A stretch of 64,000 nucleotides of DNA from an uncultured Clostridia bacterium (GTDB lineage Bacteria > Bacillota > Clostridia > Oscillospirales > Ruminococcaceae): contig CALXHI010000037.1 in NCBI GenBank assembly GCA_944388075.1, forward strand, positions 17,363 through 81,362, in the 5' to 3' direction. A program made the position numbers and the translations under genes. Under the pieces are notes generated by a model. That model worked only from the letters and a program-made list of their open reading frames with translations, was not told where the DNA came from and did not search any database. Of the stretch, positions 45,750-53,766 are shown piece after piece. Numbering within the stretch: position 1 is the first letter of the stretch; each line of letters opens with the position of its first letter.

Positions 45750-46372
45750 AGCAAAAGCGTACCGTTGTGCCTGCCATCGTTGTGGAAGGGAAGTATGACA
45801 AAATCCGTCTGGATTCGGTTGTCGATGCGGTGATTCTGGTGACAGACGGCTTTCGCATTTATCACCGCCCCGATCAGCTCGACCTGATGCGTCACTATGC
45901 CAAAACAACCGGACTGGTCATTTTAACTGATGCCGATGCCGCCGGATTCCAAATTCGTGGCTTTCTCAAAGGTGCAATCCCCGAAGGGAAGCTCTACCAT
46001 GTCTACATTCCCGGCATTCACGGGAAGGAACGCCGCAAACGGCAGCCCTCTGCGGAAGGGCTGCTCGGTGTGGAGGGCATGGACAATGCACAGCTGCTAG
46101 CTGCACTCGAACGAGCAGGCATTTTCGATTTAGAAGCAAAGGCTGCGCTGCCCCATGATATCACACCGGCAACGCTTTATGAACTCGGGCTGACCGGTCA
46201 TCCCAATGCCAATGCCCGCCGACAAGAGCTGCTTGCCGCCATGCAGCTTCCAACGCATTTGTCGGTCAGCGGTCTGTGTGAAGTGTTATGCACCCTCACA
46301 TCAGCGGCGAAGCTGCCCGATTATCTCGAACAAGTCCTCGCACAGGCAGGAGGTAACACCCCATGCCGATAG
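45746..46372 (+). CDS. rnmV: Ribonuclease M5 (TOPRIM endonuclease)
   Basis: 208 residues; trims both ends of precursor 5S rRNA. TOPRIM acidic residues: Glu in VVEGKYD (E14), DxD in LTDADAAG (D62, D64), followed by IRGFLKGAIP. The C-terminal half is the RNase M5 extension (GVEGMDNAQLLAALERAG near 107). Overlaps holA by 4 bp and the downstream membrane gene by 10 bp, so translation is coupled on both sides. Length is normal for the family. Confidence 0.93.
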   Translation: MKQKRTVVPAIVVEGKYDKIRLDSVVDAVILVTDGFRIYHRPDQLDLMRHYAKTTGLVILTDADAAGFQIRGFLKGAIPEGKLYHVYIPGIHGKERRKRQPSAEGLLGVEGMDNAQLLAALERAGIFDLEAKAALPHDITPATLYELGLTGHPNANARRQELLAAMQLPTHLSVSGLCEVLCTLTSAAKLPDYLEQVLAQAGGNTPCR

Positions 46373-47664
46373 ATTCCCTGTCATTTCTGCTGTTTGGACT
46401 GCCACTCTTGACAATTGCCGTTCTCGCAACACCGGCAAACCATCGGTGCGTGACATGGGGCATTGGCGGCTTGGTGCTCTGTCTGTGCTGTGGTTGGCAG
46501 GTGCTTGCATGGACAGCGGCTGCGGTGTTACTGGCATGGGCGACTATGCGCTGTATGCCCGAAACACTTCGCTTAGCATTTACGGTGTCCGGAATCGGTA
46601 TAGGCTTGCAAGCACTTTGCTTGCTGCTTGGCGTTTGGCAGCAAGACGGTATCCGATTGCCGTTGTTGATTGCCATTATGCAGAATATGCTCTGTATTTT
46701 GCAGCGAATGCGGCGGAAAATCGAAACGCCAACATTGCCGCACTACCTGTTGTACGCCGTTTCGGCATTGGCGTTGCTCAGCGGCAATGTGCAAGCCCAC
46801 ACGGACAGCGTACCGCAATGTCATCCATATACGCTTCAACAAAAGGGCAAGGCAGTCAGTGATGCAGTTACGGGGATATTTCAAATCGTTATCGTCAGCA
46901 TTCCCATGCAGACCATTTGGAATGTATTTGCCGAACAAATTCCACTGACACAATGGCGTGCCATCGATGTTTGGATTGTGCTGCTGGTCTTTCATCTCTC
47001 CATACTTTACGGTCTCAGCGGTATTTCTCATATCGCCGCTGCCATTGCTGTTTGGACCGAACAGCCACCAATCCATCGCTTTGCCATTCCCGATTTGCGC
47101 ATGGGATTGCAGTACTATCTGCGGCATTGCCTGTGCCCGTTCCATCTCTGGGTCAAACGGATTATCGCACTGGTTCCACAGCGATATCGTACCGTCACGC
47201 ATCTGCTTTGCTGCATGCTGCTCGGCACCGGACTTGCCTCCAGCCGGATTGGCAGTCTGTGGGGTGCGGCAATTTTCGGACTGCTCCGGTTTGAGGACTT
47301 TGCCGCCAAACGTTGGCCCAACAGCAAACTGCGTCCGACACTCCAGTACCTGCTTGCTCATCTGATGCTGCTGCTTTGTGCCATTCCGCTCTGCTGCCGC
47401 ACCAATGCACAATGGCTTGGCATGACTACGGCTTTACTGACACGCCACGGTCTGCTCTGCCATGAAACATTGCGGTATCTTTGTAACCAACAGTGGTATG
47501 TGTTTCTGCTCTGCATTGCAGGGCTGTTTCCTATTCGCCTATGGCTGCAAAACCGCCTGCGCACGAGCAAATCTGCTACCGTGGCGGGCGTCATTCTGAT
47601 CCCCGCAGTTCAGCTGTTTGTGATTCTGCTCTGCATCACACAGCTGCTTGCATATTCCAGATAG
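46363..47664 (+). CDS. Polytopic membrane protein, apparently a divergent MBOAT (AlgI-like) lacking catalytic motifs
   Basis: 433 residues with about 10 hydrophobic segments. The order resembles AlgI: N-terminal LLFGLPLLTIAVLA and CCGWQVLAW, then a segment YGLSGISHIAAAIAVW near 225 that lines up with the ADFSGYSDIAIGLG block. It continues with LQYYLRHCLCPFHLWVKR near 250 where active enzymes have FWRRWHISLxxWF. The WHG catalytic His block is missing. So the fold may be MBOAT-like but acyl transfer by the usual mechanism is unlikely. It sits in a DNA/RNA-processing operon, which is an odd context. Confidence 0.5.
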   Translation: MPIDSLSFLLFGLPLLTIAVLATPANHRCVTWGIGGLVLCLCCGWQVLAWTAAAVLLAWATMRCMPETLRLAFTVSGIGIGLQALCLLLGVWQQDGIRLPLLIAIMQNMLCILQRMRRKIETPTLPHYLLYAVSALALLSGNVQAHTDSVPQCHPYTLQQKGKAVSDAVTGIFQIVIVSIPMQTIWNVFAEQIPLTQWRAIDVWIVLLVFHLSILYGLSGISHIAAAIAVWTEQPPIHRFAIPDLRMGLQYYLRHCLCPFHLWVKRIIALVPQRYRTVTHLLCCMLLGTGLASSRIGSLWGAAIFGLLRFEDFAAKRWPNSKLRPTLQYLLAHLMLLLCAIPLCCRTNAQWLGMTTALLTRHGLLCHETLRYLCNQQWYVFLLCIAGLFPIRLWLQNRLRTSKSATVAGVILIPAVQLFVILLCITQLLAYSR

Positions 47665-47681
47665 AAAGGCTTGTGAACCCC

Positions 47682-48500
47682 ATGAATACTTTAGCCCTTG
47701 ATACATTCACCATCGCCGATATGCATGCACATATCTTTCCTTCCAAAATCAGCGAAAAGGCGACCGAAGCCATCGGTAAATTCTACGATATTCCGATGTA
47801 TTTTGCCGTTGGTGAATCCGAAAAGCTGCTCGAAGCCGAACGTGCCATCCATGCGAAAACCATGTTGGTCTGCTCGGTTGCGACCACACAGAAGCAGGTG
47901 GAATCCATCAACAACTTTATCGCAGCAGAATGCGATGTGCATCCCGAATTCTATGGCTTTGCAGCACTGCACGGGGACTATCCCGATATCGCCGGTGAAG
48001 TCGACCGTGCCATCAAGCTGGGACTACACGGCATCAAGCTCCATCCCGATTTTCAGCGTACCGCCATTGACAGCCGGGCATCCTATCGCATTTACGAAGC
48101 CATCGAAGGTCGACTGCCTGTGCTGATTCATCTGGGTGATTATCGCCATGATTTTTCGCATCCTCGTATGCTTGCCAAAGTCCTGAAGGATTTCCCGAAG
48201 CTCAAGGTGTTGGCATCGCATTTGGGCGGCTATGCTGCATGGGACGAAGCAGAGGATGTACTCTACGGCTGTGAAAATGTCCGATTCGATACCAGCAGCA
48301 CCATTGGTATGATGTCGCCGGAGCGTGCAGTGCGCCTGATTCGGCATTACGGCATTGAAAACTGCATGTTTGGTTCGGATTTCCCGATGTGGAGTCCCAA
48401 ACAAGAAGCGGAACGCCTGCTCTCTCTTGGCTTTACCTATGATGACTACCGCAAGCTGTTTTACGAGAATGCAAAAGCATTCCTCGGCTTGCCCGATTGA
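47682..48500 (+). CDS. Amidohydrolase-family metal-dependent hydrolase
   Basis: 272-residue TIM-barrel hydrolase of the Amidohydro_2 type. Metal ligands HAH (H15, H17) in IADMHAHIFPSK, LHPDFQ near 118, His in LIHLGDYRHDF near 142, His in LASHLGG near 170 and Asp in FGSDFPMW near 232. The frame is open further upstream, but the ATG at 47682 starts the fold and has an AAAGG motif. Substrate unknown; perhaps decarboxylase or dihydro-cyclic hydrolase. Confidence 0.85.
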   Translation: MNTLALDTFTIADMHAHIFPSKISEKATEAIGKFYDIPMYFAVGESEKLLEAERAIHAKTMLVCSVATTQKQVESINNFIAAECDVHPEFYGFAALHGDYPDIAGEVDRAIKLGLHGIKLHPDFQRTAIDSRASYRIYEAIEGRLPVLIHLGDYRHDFSHPRMLAKVLKDFPKLKVLASHLGGYAAWDEAEDVLYGCENVRFDTSSTIGMMSPERAVRLIRHYGIENCMFGSDFPMWSPKQEAERLLSLGFTYDDYRKLFYENAKAFLGLPD

Positions 48501-48509
48501 GGACAACCC

Positions 48510-50435
48510 ATGTTAATTTCATGCAGCAATATCTCGAAATTCTATCAGGGAAATCAAGTGCTCAACAATATTGCACTTACCATTGAAAACCAAGACCGTA
48601 TCGGTTTGGTCGGCAATAACGGATGCGGAAAAAGTACATTTTTGAGAATCCTGATGGAGGAAGAACTGCCCGATGCCGCAAGCCATCTCGAACCGATCAT
48701 TGCAAAGGTACCCCATTTGCGTATCGGCTATCTGGCACAGAATGCAGGTTTGGACGGCAGCAAAACCGTGCAGGAGGAAATGCAGGACGCATTTCGCCCG
48801 CTGCTCGAAGCACAGGACCGTATGCGGCAGCTGGAAACGCAAATGCAAACGGGTCTTTCGGAATCCGAAACCGATGAATATTCCCGTCTGTCCACTTATT
48901 TCGAGAACAATGACGGCTATCAGACCGATGTGCTGATTCGCACAGTGTTGTTCGGTATGGGCTTTTCCGAAACGGATTTTACCCGTGTGATATCAGGCTT
49001 TTCCGGCGGTGAGAAAACCCGTTTGGCACTCTGCAAACTGCTTTTGTCAAAACCGGATCTGCTGATTCTCGACGAACCGACCAACCATCTGGATTTCCAG
49101 ACGGTCGGCTGGCTAGAAACCTACCTCAAGGACTGGAAGGGCGCATTGCTGATTGTCAGCCACGACCGATTCTTTCTCGATCGGCTCTGCACGAGCATCT
49201 GCGAACTCGAACACGGCATTCTCACACGCTATCGAGGCAATTATACCGCCTTTACCCATCTGCGTGCCGAATCTCGAGAGCGGCAACAAAGAGAATATGA
49301 AGCACAGCAACGAGAAATCGCAAAACTTGAGGACTACATCGCCCGCAATCAAACCCGTGCCTCTACCGCAAAAAGTGCGAAAAGCCGTGCCAAGCAGCTG
49401 GAAAAAATGGAGCGTATCGACCGACCGTTTTCCGAGGCGAAATCCGCAAGGTTGTCTTTTACCTATGCGATCACCCCGCCGATTGATGTGCTCGAGGTCA
49501 AGCAAATCGACCTGACCGTCGGGCAGGGCAGTACCCAAAAAACGCTGATGGACGGCATTTCATTCACCGTGCGTCGGGGCGAAAAAATCGGTATCATCGG
49601 TGAAAACGGTGCCGGTAAGTCTACGCTGCTGAGAGTGCTGCGCAATATCATTCCCCACAAGGGGGTCGTGCGTTGGGCGGCAGGCACAAGGCTTGGCTGC
49701 TTCGAGCAGGAAAGCGAAAGCCTAGACCCACACGCAAAAGTATTCGACGAGCTGCACGGCCGCTACCCGATGCTCAGTGATTTTGAGGTGCGCAGCCTGC
49801 TCGGACAGGTGCGTCTGACCGGTGAGAATGTATTCAAGGAAACCGGTGTCATCTCCGGCGGCGAGCGTGCAAAGCTGTGTTTTGCCATTTTGATGATGGA
49901 GCATGGCAATGTGCTGCTGCTCGATGAGCCAACCAACCATCTCGACCTTGCCACCAAGGAAATCCTCGAGCAGGCACTTGCCGAATTCGATGGCACAATC
50001 CTGTTCGTCAGCCATGACCGCTATCTGCTCGACCGTCTGGCAAGCAGCCTATTTGTGCTGCAGGATGGCAAACTCGAACGCTTTGCCGGACGCTTTTCCG
50101 CCTATCAGGAACTGATTCGCCGTAAAACCGAAGCCGAAGCACAGACCGCTGCCCTCGAAAAGGCGAAAAAAGCAGAAGAATCCGCAAAAGCCGGTTTCCG
50201 TACCAAGGAACAGCGTAGCCAAATGGCAAAGCTGCGGCAGGAGCAAAAGCAAATCGAGCAGCAAATGGATGTGCTGCAACAGGAAGAAACCGCTGTACAA
50301 ACCGCCATGACGGAGGAAGCCGTTTGCAGCGATTACGAGAAAATGCAGCAGCTCTGCAATCGATTGGAGGAAATCCATCAAACACTCGATGCCTTGCTCG
50401 AACGGCTCATCAAAATCGAAATGGAGTTATCCTAA
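48510..50435 (+). CDS. ABC-F family ATPase (ribosome-acting)
   Basis: 641-residue soluble protein with two ATPase domains: Walker A GNNGCGKST (35-43) with signature FSGGEKTRLALC and Walker B LLILDEPTNHLDF; then Walker A GENGAGKST near 364, signature ISGGERAKLCFA near 450 and LLLDEPTNHLDL. The linker (about 250-320) is long and charged, and the C-terminus (550-640) is a coiled coil rich in Gln/Glu/Lys. No membrane segments. Closest to the Uup/YdiF subgroup; ribosome rescue or tuning of translation is likely, drug resistance less so. Confidence 0.92.
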   Translation: MLISCSNISKFYQGNQVLNNIALTIENQDRIGLVGNNGCGKSTFLRILMEEELPDAASHLEPIIAKVPHLRIGYLAQNAGLDGSKTVQEEMQDAFRPLLEAQDRMRQLETQMQTGLSESETDEYSRLSTYFENNDGYQTDVLIRTVLFGMGFSETDFTRVISGFSGGEKTRLALCKLLLSKPDLLILDEPTNHLDFQTVGWLETYLKDWKGALLIVSHDRFFLDRLCTSICELEHGILTRYRGNYTAFTHLRAESRERQQREYEAQQREIAKLEDYIARNQTRASTAKSAKSRAKQLEKMERIDRPFSEAKSARLSFTYAITPPIDVLEVKQIDLTVGQGSTQKTLMDGISFTVRRGEKIGIIGENGAGKSTLLRVLRNIIPHKGVVRWAAGTRLGCFEQESESLDPHAKVFDELHGRYPMLSDFEVRSLLGQVRLTGENVFKETGVISGGERAKLCFAILMMEHGNVLLLDEPTNHLDLATKEILEQALAEFDGTILFVSHDRYLLDRLASSLFVLQDGKLERFAGRFSAYQELIRRKTEAEAQTAALEKAKKAEESAKAGFRTKEQRSQMAKLRQEQKQIEQQMDVLQQEETAVQTAMTEEAVCSDYEKMQQLCNRLEEIHQTLDALLERLIKIEMELS

Positions 50436-50479
50436 GACACAAACGTCACCACGGCGTTCAGCCCTTATATGCAAAGAAG

Positions 50480-50520
50480 CAGACGGCATCCAACCGAAGC
50501 GGATCGCCGTCTGTTTTGGT
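50480..50520 (+). terminator. Terminator after the ABC-F gene
   Basis: CAGACGGCATCC / GGATCGCCGTCTG stem with a 9-base loop followed by TTTTGGTTT, about 45 bp beyond the stop codon. Ends the long alaS-to-ABC-F run. Confidence 0.82.
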
Positions 50521-50609
50521 TTCCGATCCTGCTTGACAGTGCCGATTTCATGCGCTTCCGATTACTGTCTTATCGGCACAGGAGTCACCAAGCGCATTGC
50601 GCTGTTCGC

Positions 50610-50889
50610 TCAAAAAGATTCCACATCGGAGATGCGGATCAGAATCCGACGCAGGTCAAATATGTCAACACCTTCCGTACCGTCACAATTGAAATCGCCG
50701 AACAGTTAAATTCCTGTTGTGGCAGTCGTTGTTGTGACTTCCGGTTCTGATCCGGAGCGGAACACAATCATTGCGTCGGTGAGCGGTTCGTTATGGTACA
50801 TTGGAAAGGATAGGCTGTGATACCCGTTTCTTGACACGCTCAGATAAGCATAGTATAATGTAAATAAGGTACAAATCGCTCTCTTATGT
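50610..50889 (-). pseudogene. Remnant of a dockerin-bearing protein (cellulosome component)
   Basis: Read on the minus strand, 50705-50610 encodes LFGDFNCDGTEGVDIFDLRR followed by ILIRISDVESF and a stop. That is a single dockerin repeat with the calcium-loop pattern D-x-N-x-D-G, and VDIFDLRR as its helix. The usual loop is two residues shorter, and the second repeat is absent. An in-frame TAA (50706-50708) separates it from an upstream open stretch (to about 50889) ending in a Thr-rich linker, SEPEVTTTTATTG. No start codon or ribosome-binding site was found. It looks like the tail of a decayed cellulosomal gene. Confidence 0.65.
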
Positions 50890-50987
50890 CATTGCATGCA
50901 GCCAACATGAGATGTATGTGTATCTGCCGAATACAAACCCGAATCGAGATGTTTCGTGGATCCGGAAGATGCGTGCAAGCTCTGATA
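50890..50987. other. Unassigned sequence upstream of the dockerin remnant
   Basis: No gene supported. A plus-strand frame reads EMYVYLPNTNPNRDVSWIRK but has no start signal and runs into the terminator, so it is not called. Confidence 0.4.
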
Positions 50988-51023
50988 CAAAAACGCCCGC
51001 CGTGCTGTCAAACCACGGCGGGC
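50988..51023 (-). terminator. Terminator after the PAP2 gene
   Basis: GCCCGCCGTG / CACGGCGGGC perfect 10-bp stem, followed on the minus strand by TTTTTG. Confidence 0.9.
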
Positions 51024-51040
51024 AATTTTCTATCCGCAAA

Positions 51041-51595
51041 TCACTGTCCGGACCGCGCATCGAGCCATGCGCCGCATTTGCGCTCCAACACCTTCGTCAC
51101 AATCAACCAGCCGATTGCCGCATATAGAATGCCAAAGCCAATGCCTGCCAGCACATCGGTCGGATAGTGTACATAGAGATACAATCTCGAAAATGCAATC
51201 AAGGTTGCCAGCACCACCGCCGCTATGCCATACGACCGCTTCCAAAAACAAACCGCAATCGCTGCTGCAAACGATGCCTGTGTATGCCCCGACGGGAACG
51301 AATAGTCATGCGGTGCTTCAATCAGCAGTGAAACCGTCTGATTGATGTCAAAGGGCCGAATGCGTGCGATGCCCGGTTTCAAAATCAGGTTGCCGATCAC
51401 CAGACACAGCACTAGCGCCATCCCCGACATCATTGCATACCGCCGAGTCCTGCGAAAGAACAGCCCCACCAGCGTCAACGCAATCCAAAACCATCCGCCG
51501 TTTCCAAGAAACGTGATCAGCGGAAAAATCGTATCCAGTACATCACTGCGGACATTGTTTTGAATCCAATCTAAAAACGTAAATTCCCATTCCAT
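51041..51595 (-). CDS. PAP2-family membrane phosphatase
   Basis: 184-residue integral membrane phosphatase with five or six helices. Family motifs are complete: KPGIARIRP near 73, PSGHTQA near 100 and SRLYLYVHYPTDVL near 137. Such enzymes remove phosphate from undecaprenyl pyrophosphate or phospholipids at the outer membrane face. Single gene with its own terminator. Length and motif spacing are normal. Confidence 0.92.
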   Translation of the reverse strand: MEWEFTFLDWIQNNVRSDVLDTIFPLITFLGNGGWFWIALTLVGLFFRRTRRYAMMSGMALVLCLVIGNLILKPGIARIRPFDINQTVSLLIEAPHDYSFPSGHTQASFAAAIAVCFWKRSYGIAAVVLATLIAFSRLYLYVHYPTDVLAGIGFGILYAAIGWLIVTKVLERKCGAWLDARSGQ

Positions 51596-51685
51596 GATAT
51601 GTGTTCACTCCCCTTCTGAATAGGTATTGTTATGATTATATCATGGTTTTGGGAATTTGTCAACACCACGGCGTGTCGGATCATG

Positions 51686-51961
51686 TCACAGCCATTGCAG
51701 CAATGCCATCAGCAGGACGCCCGGTACGCCACCCACCAGCGATACGCTAACCGTGAACAGATTGAGCGGTGGCGAAAAGCCAATCGCAGCACCATAGCAA
51801 TGTGCCAATACCAGTGTCGCAATGCCGCTGCCCATACCGATGATCACGGCAAGCAACCGCCGTTTGCAGCGCAAGTATTCAATCAGCATCCACAGTACCG
51901 CCGCAATCCCAAGCACGCAGAGCACATACGGCGGCGACAGCCATGTCAAAAACCTGTCCAT
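51686..51961 (-). CDS. bofA: BofA-family protein (pro-sigma-K processing regulator)
   Basis: 91 residues with two or three hydrophobic segments. The C-terminal NLFTVSVSLVGGVPGVLLMALLQ matches the BofA signature (N-x-x-T-V-x-x-x-G-x-x-G-x-P-G), which in Bacillus inhibits the SpoIVFB protease during sporulation. GGAGGGAAAGCGC precedes the ATG. It lies downstream of three small proteins on the same strand. The presence of BofA suggests sporulation capacity or ancestry. Confidence 0.8.
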   Translation of the reverse strand: MDRFLTWLSPPYVLCVLGIAAVLWMLIEYLRCKRRLLAVIIGMGSGIATLVLAHCYGAAIGFSPPLNLFTVSVSLVGGVPGVLLMALLQWL

Positions 51962-51973
51962 GCGCTTTCCCTC

Positions 51974-52225
51974 CTAAAGCAGAATGTACAGCAATGCCAA
52001 CAGCAGCGTTTTATCAGCTTTTTCCCGATAGAGCAACCACAGAAACGCCAGCAGCAGCAAAGTTTCGCCATCCTGCAAACGTGACAGAAGCTGCGCCCCG
52101 ATGGGCAATGGTATTTCCTGCCTAGGTGGCGGTTTCTCCTGCATGGGTGGCGGTGTCGGGTGTGCTGACCGCTGCGGATGGGGCGGCATACCGCTCTGCG
52201 GTCGCCGATTGGCGTTTGAATTCAC
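51974..52225 (-). CDS. Small proline-rich membrane protein
   Basis: 83 residues. The N-terminal 45 are Pro/Gln/His-rich (PPHPQRSAHPTPPP), followed by an amphipathic stretch (GAQLLSRLQDGETLLLLAFLWLLYREKADKTLLLALLYILL) with two short hydrophobic helices. Starts with GTG preceded by GGGGAGG. It lies between bofA and the next small gene with short gaps, so it belongs to that cluster. The pattern resembles small sporulation-related proteins of Clostridia, but no family is certain. Confidence 0.65.
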   Translation of the reverse strand: MNSNANRRPQSGMPPHPQRSAHPTPPPMQEKPPPRQEIPLPIGAQLLSRLQDGETLLLLAFLWLLYREKADKTLLLALLYILL

Positions 52226-52243
52226 AGTATGCCTCCCCTTTCT

Positions 52244-52621
52244 TCAGCTTCCCAGCAAATCGCCGAGTATACCCTGTTCCCGCAATACCATTGCGATGCG
52301 ATAGATCCGCAGCAGCTTGACGGCGGTATCCACCCGCTTGGCACGTTCTTCTCGCAAATGCGGTTTGAGTGCCAGCAGCAGTGCCGTGTTCTCATCATCC
52401 TGCATCTGCCCGATGACGCTTGCCATTGCCATCAGCTTGCCGAAATCCATGCCCGGCATCTCTGCGGTACTGCCATCGGCATCCGGCGGCACATCAACGG
52501 TTTCTGTTGCTTCTGCGGTCGGCTGCTCCGGCTGTTGCAGCATCGCTGCCAATTCCGAAAGATTGCGCATGCTTTCCGGATCTGAGAGCAGAGCACTCAG
52601 TTTTCCCATGAGATCGTCCAT
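52244..52621 (-). CDS. Small acidic helical protein
   Basis: 125 residues, soluble. Helical N-terminus (MGKLSALLSDPESMRNLSELAAMLQQ), an acidic Pro/Glu/Thr linker (about 30-55), then a helical C-terminal half with ENTALLLALKPHLREERAKRVDTAVKLLRI. This is the pattern of short hypothetical proteins found beside similar partners in Oscillospiraceae. No catalytic motif. GAAGGAG before the ATG. Second gene of a minus-strand set of four, ending with bofA. Confidence 0.65.
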   Translation of the reverse strand: MDDLMGKLSALLSDPESMRNLSELAAMLQQPEQPTAEATETVDVPPDADGSTAEMPGMDFGKLMAMASVIGQMQDDENTALLLALKPHLREERAKRVDTAVKLLRIYRIAMVLREQGILGDLLGS

Positions 52622-52640
52622 CCCATGCGCTCCTTCCGTA

Positions 52641-52886
52641 TCAGCTCTGCGTCAATTTTTCGTATAGGGCTTTTGCCTGCTTCGAACTCATCACCTGATT
52701 CAAACGCTGCGGATTGGCAAGCAGCTGCTGAAACATGGCAGCCTCCTGCGGTTTCATGCCTGCCAATGCCTTGTCGAACGTGCCGGCTTCCAACTCCTGC
52801 TTGAGTGTCTCCGCAGGAATGCCAAGTTTGCCACTCACCACCTTCAACAGGGCATCCACTTGCGAATTCGGATTGGGTCTTTGCAT
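52641..52886 (-). CDS. Small helical protein
   Basis: 81 residues beginning MQRPNPNSQVDALLKVVSGK. The rest is helical, with EAGTFDKALAGMKPQEAAMFQQLLANPQRLNQVMSS. There are no membrane segments and no cysteines. The open frame runs further upstream, but AAGGAGGG places the start at 52886. First gene of the four-gene minus-strand set; divergent from the phosphodiesterase gene. Its Leu-rich partner-like helices suggest it binds another protein of the set, which is inference. Confidence 0.65.
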   Translation of the reverse strand: MQRPNPNSQVDALLKVVSGKLGIPAETLKQELEAGTFDKALAGMKPQEAAMFQQLLANPQRLNQVMSSKQAKALYEKLTQS

Positions 52887-52916
52887 GTATGCTCCCTCCT
52901 TCATAAAACATTGGGA

Positions 52917-52945
52917 TTGACTCTGTTCTATTTCTATGCTATAAT
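52917..52945 (+). promoter_or_regulatory. Promoter of the YfcE-like phosphodiesterase gene
   Basis: TTGACT (52917-52922), 17-bp spacer ending in TGC, TATAAT (52940-52945): near-consensus with extended -10. Confidence 0.85.
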
Positions 52946-52977
52946 AGAAGAAAACAGAACGAAAGGATGCGATTCTC

Positions 52978-53472
52978 ATGCAGATTGTTGTACTTTCCGA
53001 CACCCACGGCAACAGCACAGCACTGAAAGCCATCGTGGACATCCACCGAAATGCCGATTGGTTTATCCACTGTGGTGACGGCGAACGGGAAACCGCTGCG
53101 TTTCTGACACAGCATCCGGAGTACAGTTCCCGTTTCTATTTTGTCAAGGGGAACTGCGACTTGGGTTCGATCAGCCCGCCGATTCTGACGCTGGATATGC
53201 CGTTTGGCCATCGTCTGGTTGCGATACATGGGCATCAGTATGCCTACGGAGATGTACAGAAAAATCTCGTTGCCCTTGCCAAGCAAAATGAAGCGGATTT
53301 ACTGCTGTTCGGACATTTTCATGCTCGAGAGGATACCACGGTTGACGGTATTCATCTGTTCAGTCCGGGAAGTGCCGCACGCCCGAGAGATGGCAAACCC
53401 GCCGCCTACGGTCTGATTACCGTCTATGAATCCGACTATCTGACGAGCCATGGTGCGGTACCGCAGTGCTGA
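52978..53472 (+). CDS. YfcE/MJ0936-family phosphodiesterase
   Basis: 164-residue metallophosphoesterase. Metal motifs: LSDTHGN near 7, HCGDGE near 33, VKGNCD near 56, AIHGHQYAYG near 83 and FGHFHARED near 112. This is the short single-domain type that hydrolyses phosphodiesters such as p-nitrophenyl substrates in vitro. In many Firmicutes it is next to rdgB, which is not found here. Strong promoter, short leader and clear terminator make it a single-gene unit. Confidence 0.9.
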   Translation: MQIVVLSDTHGNSTALKAIVDIHRNADWFIHCGDGERETAAFLTQHPEYSSRFYFVKGNCDLGSISPPILTLDMPFGHRLVAIHGHQYAYGDVQKNLVALAKQNEADLLLFGHFHAREDTTVDGIHLFSPGSAARPRDGKPAAYGLITVYESDYLTSHGAVPQC

Positions 53473-53528
53473 TGAGAATCGCCTCAATATAACCTATGCC
53501 ATCGTGACATCTTTTGTTCCCTGCAGTT

Positions 53529-53570
53529 CAGCGTATCGAACGCCGTTGGGCGTTTCGATATGCTGTTTTT
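53529..53570 (+). terminator. Terminator after the YfcE-like gene
   Basis: CAGCGTATCGAACGCC / GGCGTTTCGATATGCTG stem with a GTTG loop followed by TTTTTG; strong intrinsic terminator. Another hairpin-poor stretch follows before the next promoter. Confidence 0.93.
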
Positions 53571-53676
53571 GTCGTTTTGACGCATGATTAAGCGATGTGT
53601 TCGATATACCGATTCACAATTCGACAATCTTCGACGCACTTCGCTGCTGCTTTCTCATTTTTCCTTCCATGAATCC

Positions 53677-53705
53677 TTGTATTTCGCAAATTAATATGGT
53701 ATAAT
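53677..53705 (+). promoter_or_regulatory. Promoter of the Spo0A-like gene
   Basis: TTGTAT (53677-53682), 17-bp spacer ending in TGG, TATAAT (53700-53705). The -35 is imperfect but the extended -10 is strong. No Spo0A box (TGTCGAA) was seen next to it, though TTCGAC-like sequences (around 53600-53635) are present. Confidence 0.7.
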
Positions 53706-53766
53706 AGAATAATCATTCCGGTTTATGAAATGGATACCCTCCCCGCATCCAAAAGGAGTTCCCCTT

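Noticed and set aside
50912..51127. 71-codon plus-strand frame starting EMYVYLPNTN-like
   Set aside because: No start signal; it runs through the PAP2 terminator and antisense to that gene.
53580..53640. Spo0A box (TGTCGAA) autoregulatory site before the Spo0A-like gene
   Set aside because: Only partial matches such as TTCGAC and TTCGAT were seen; not enough to call a site.
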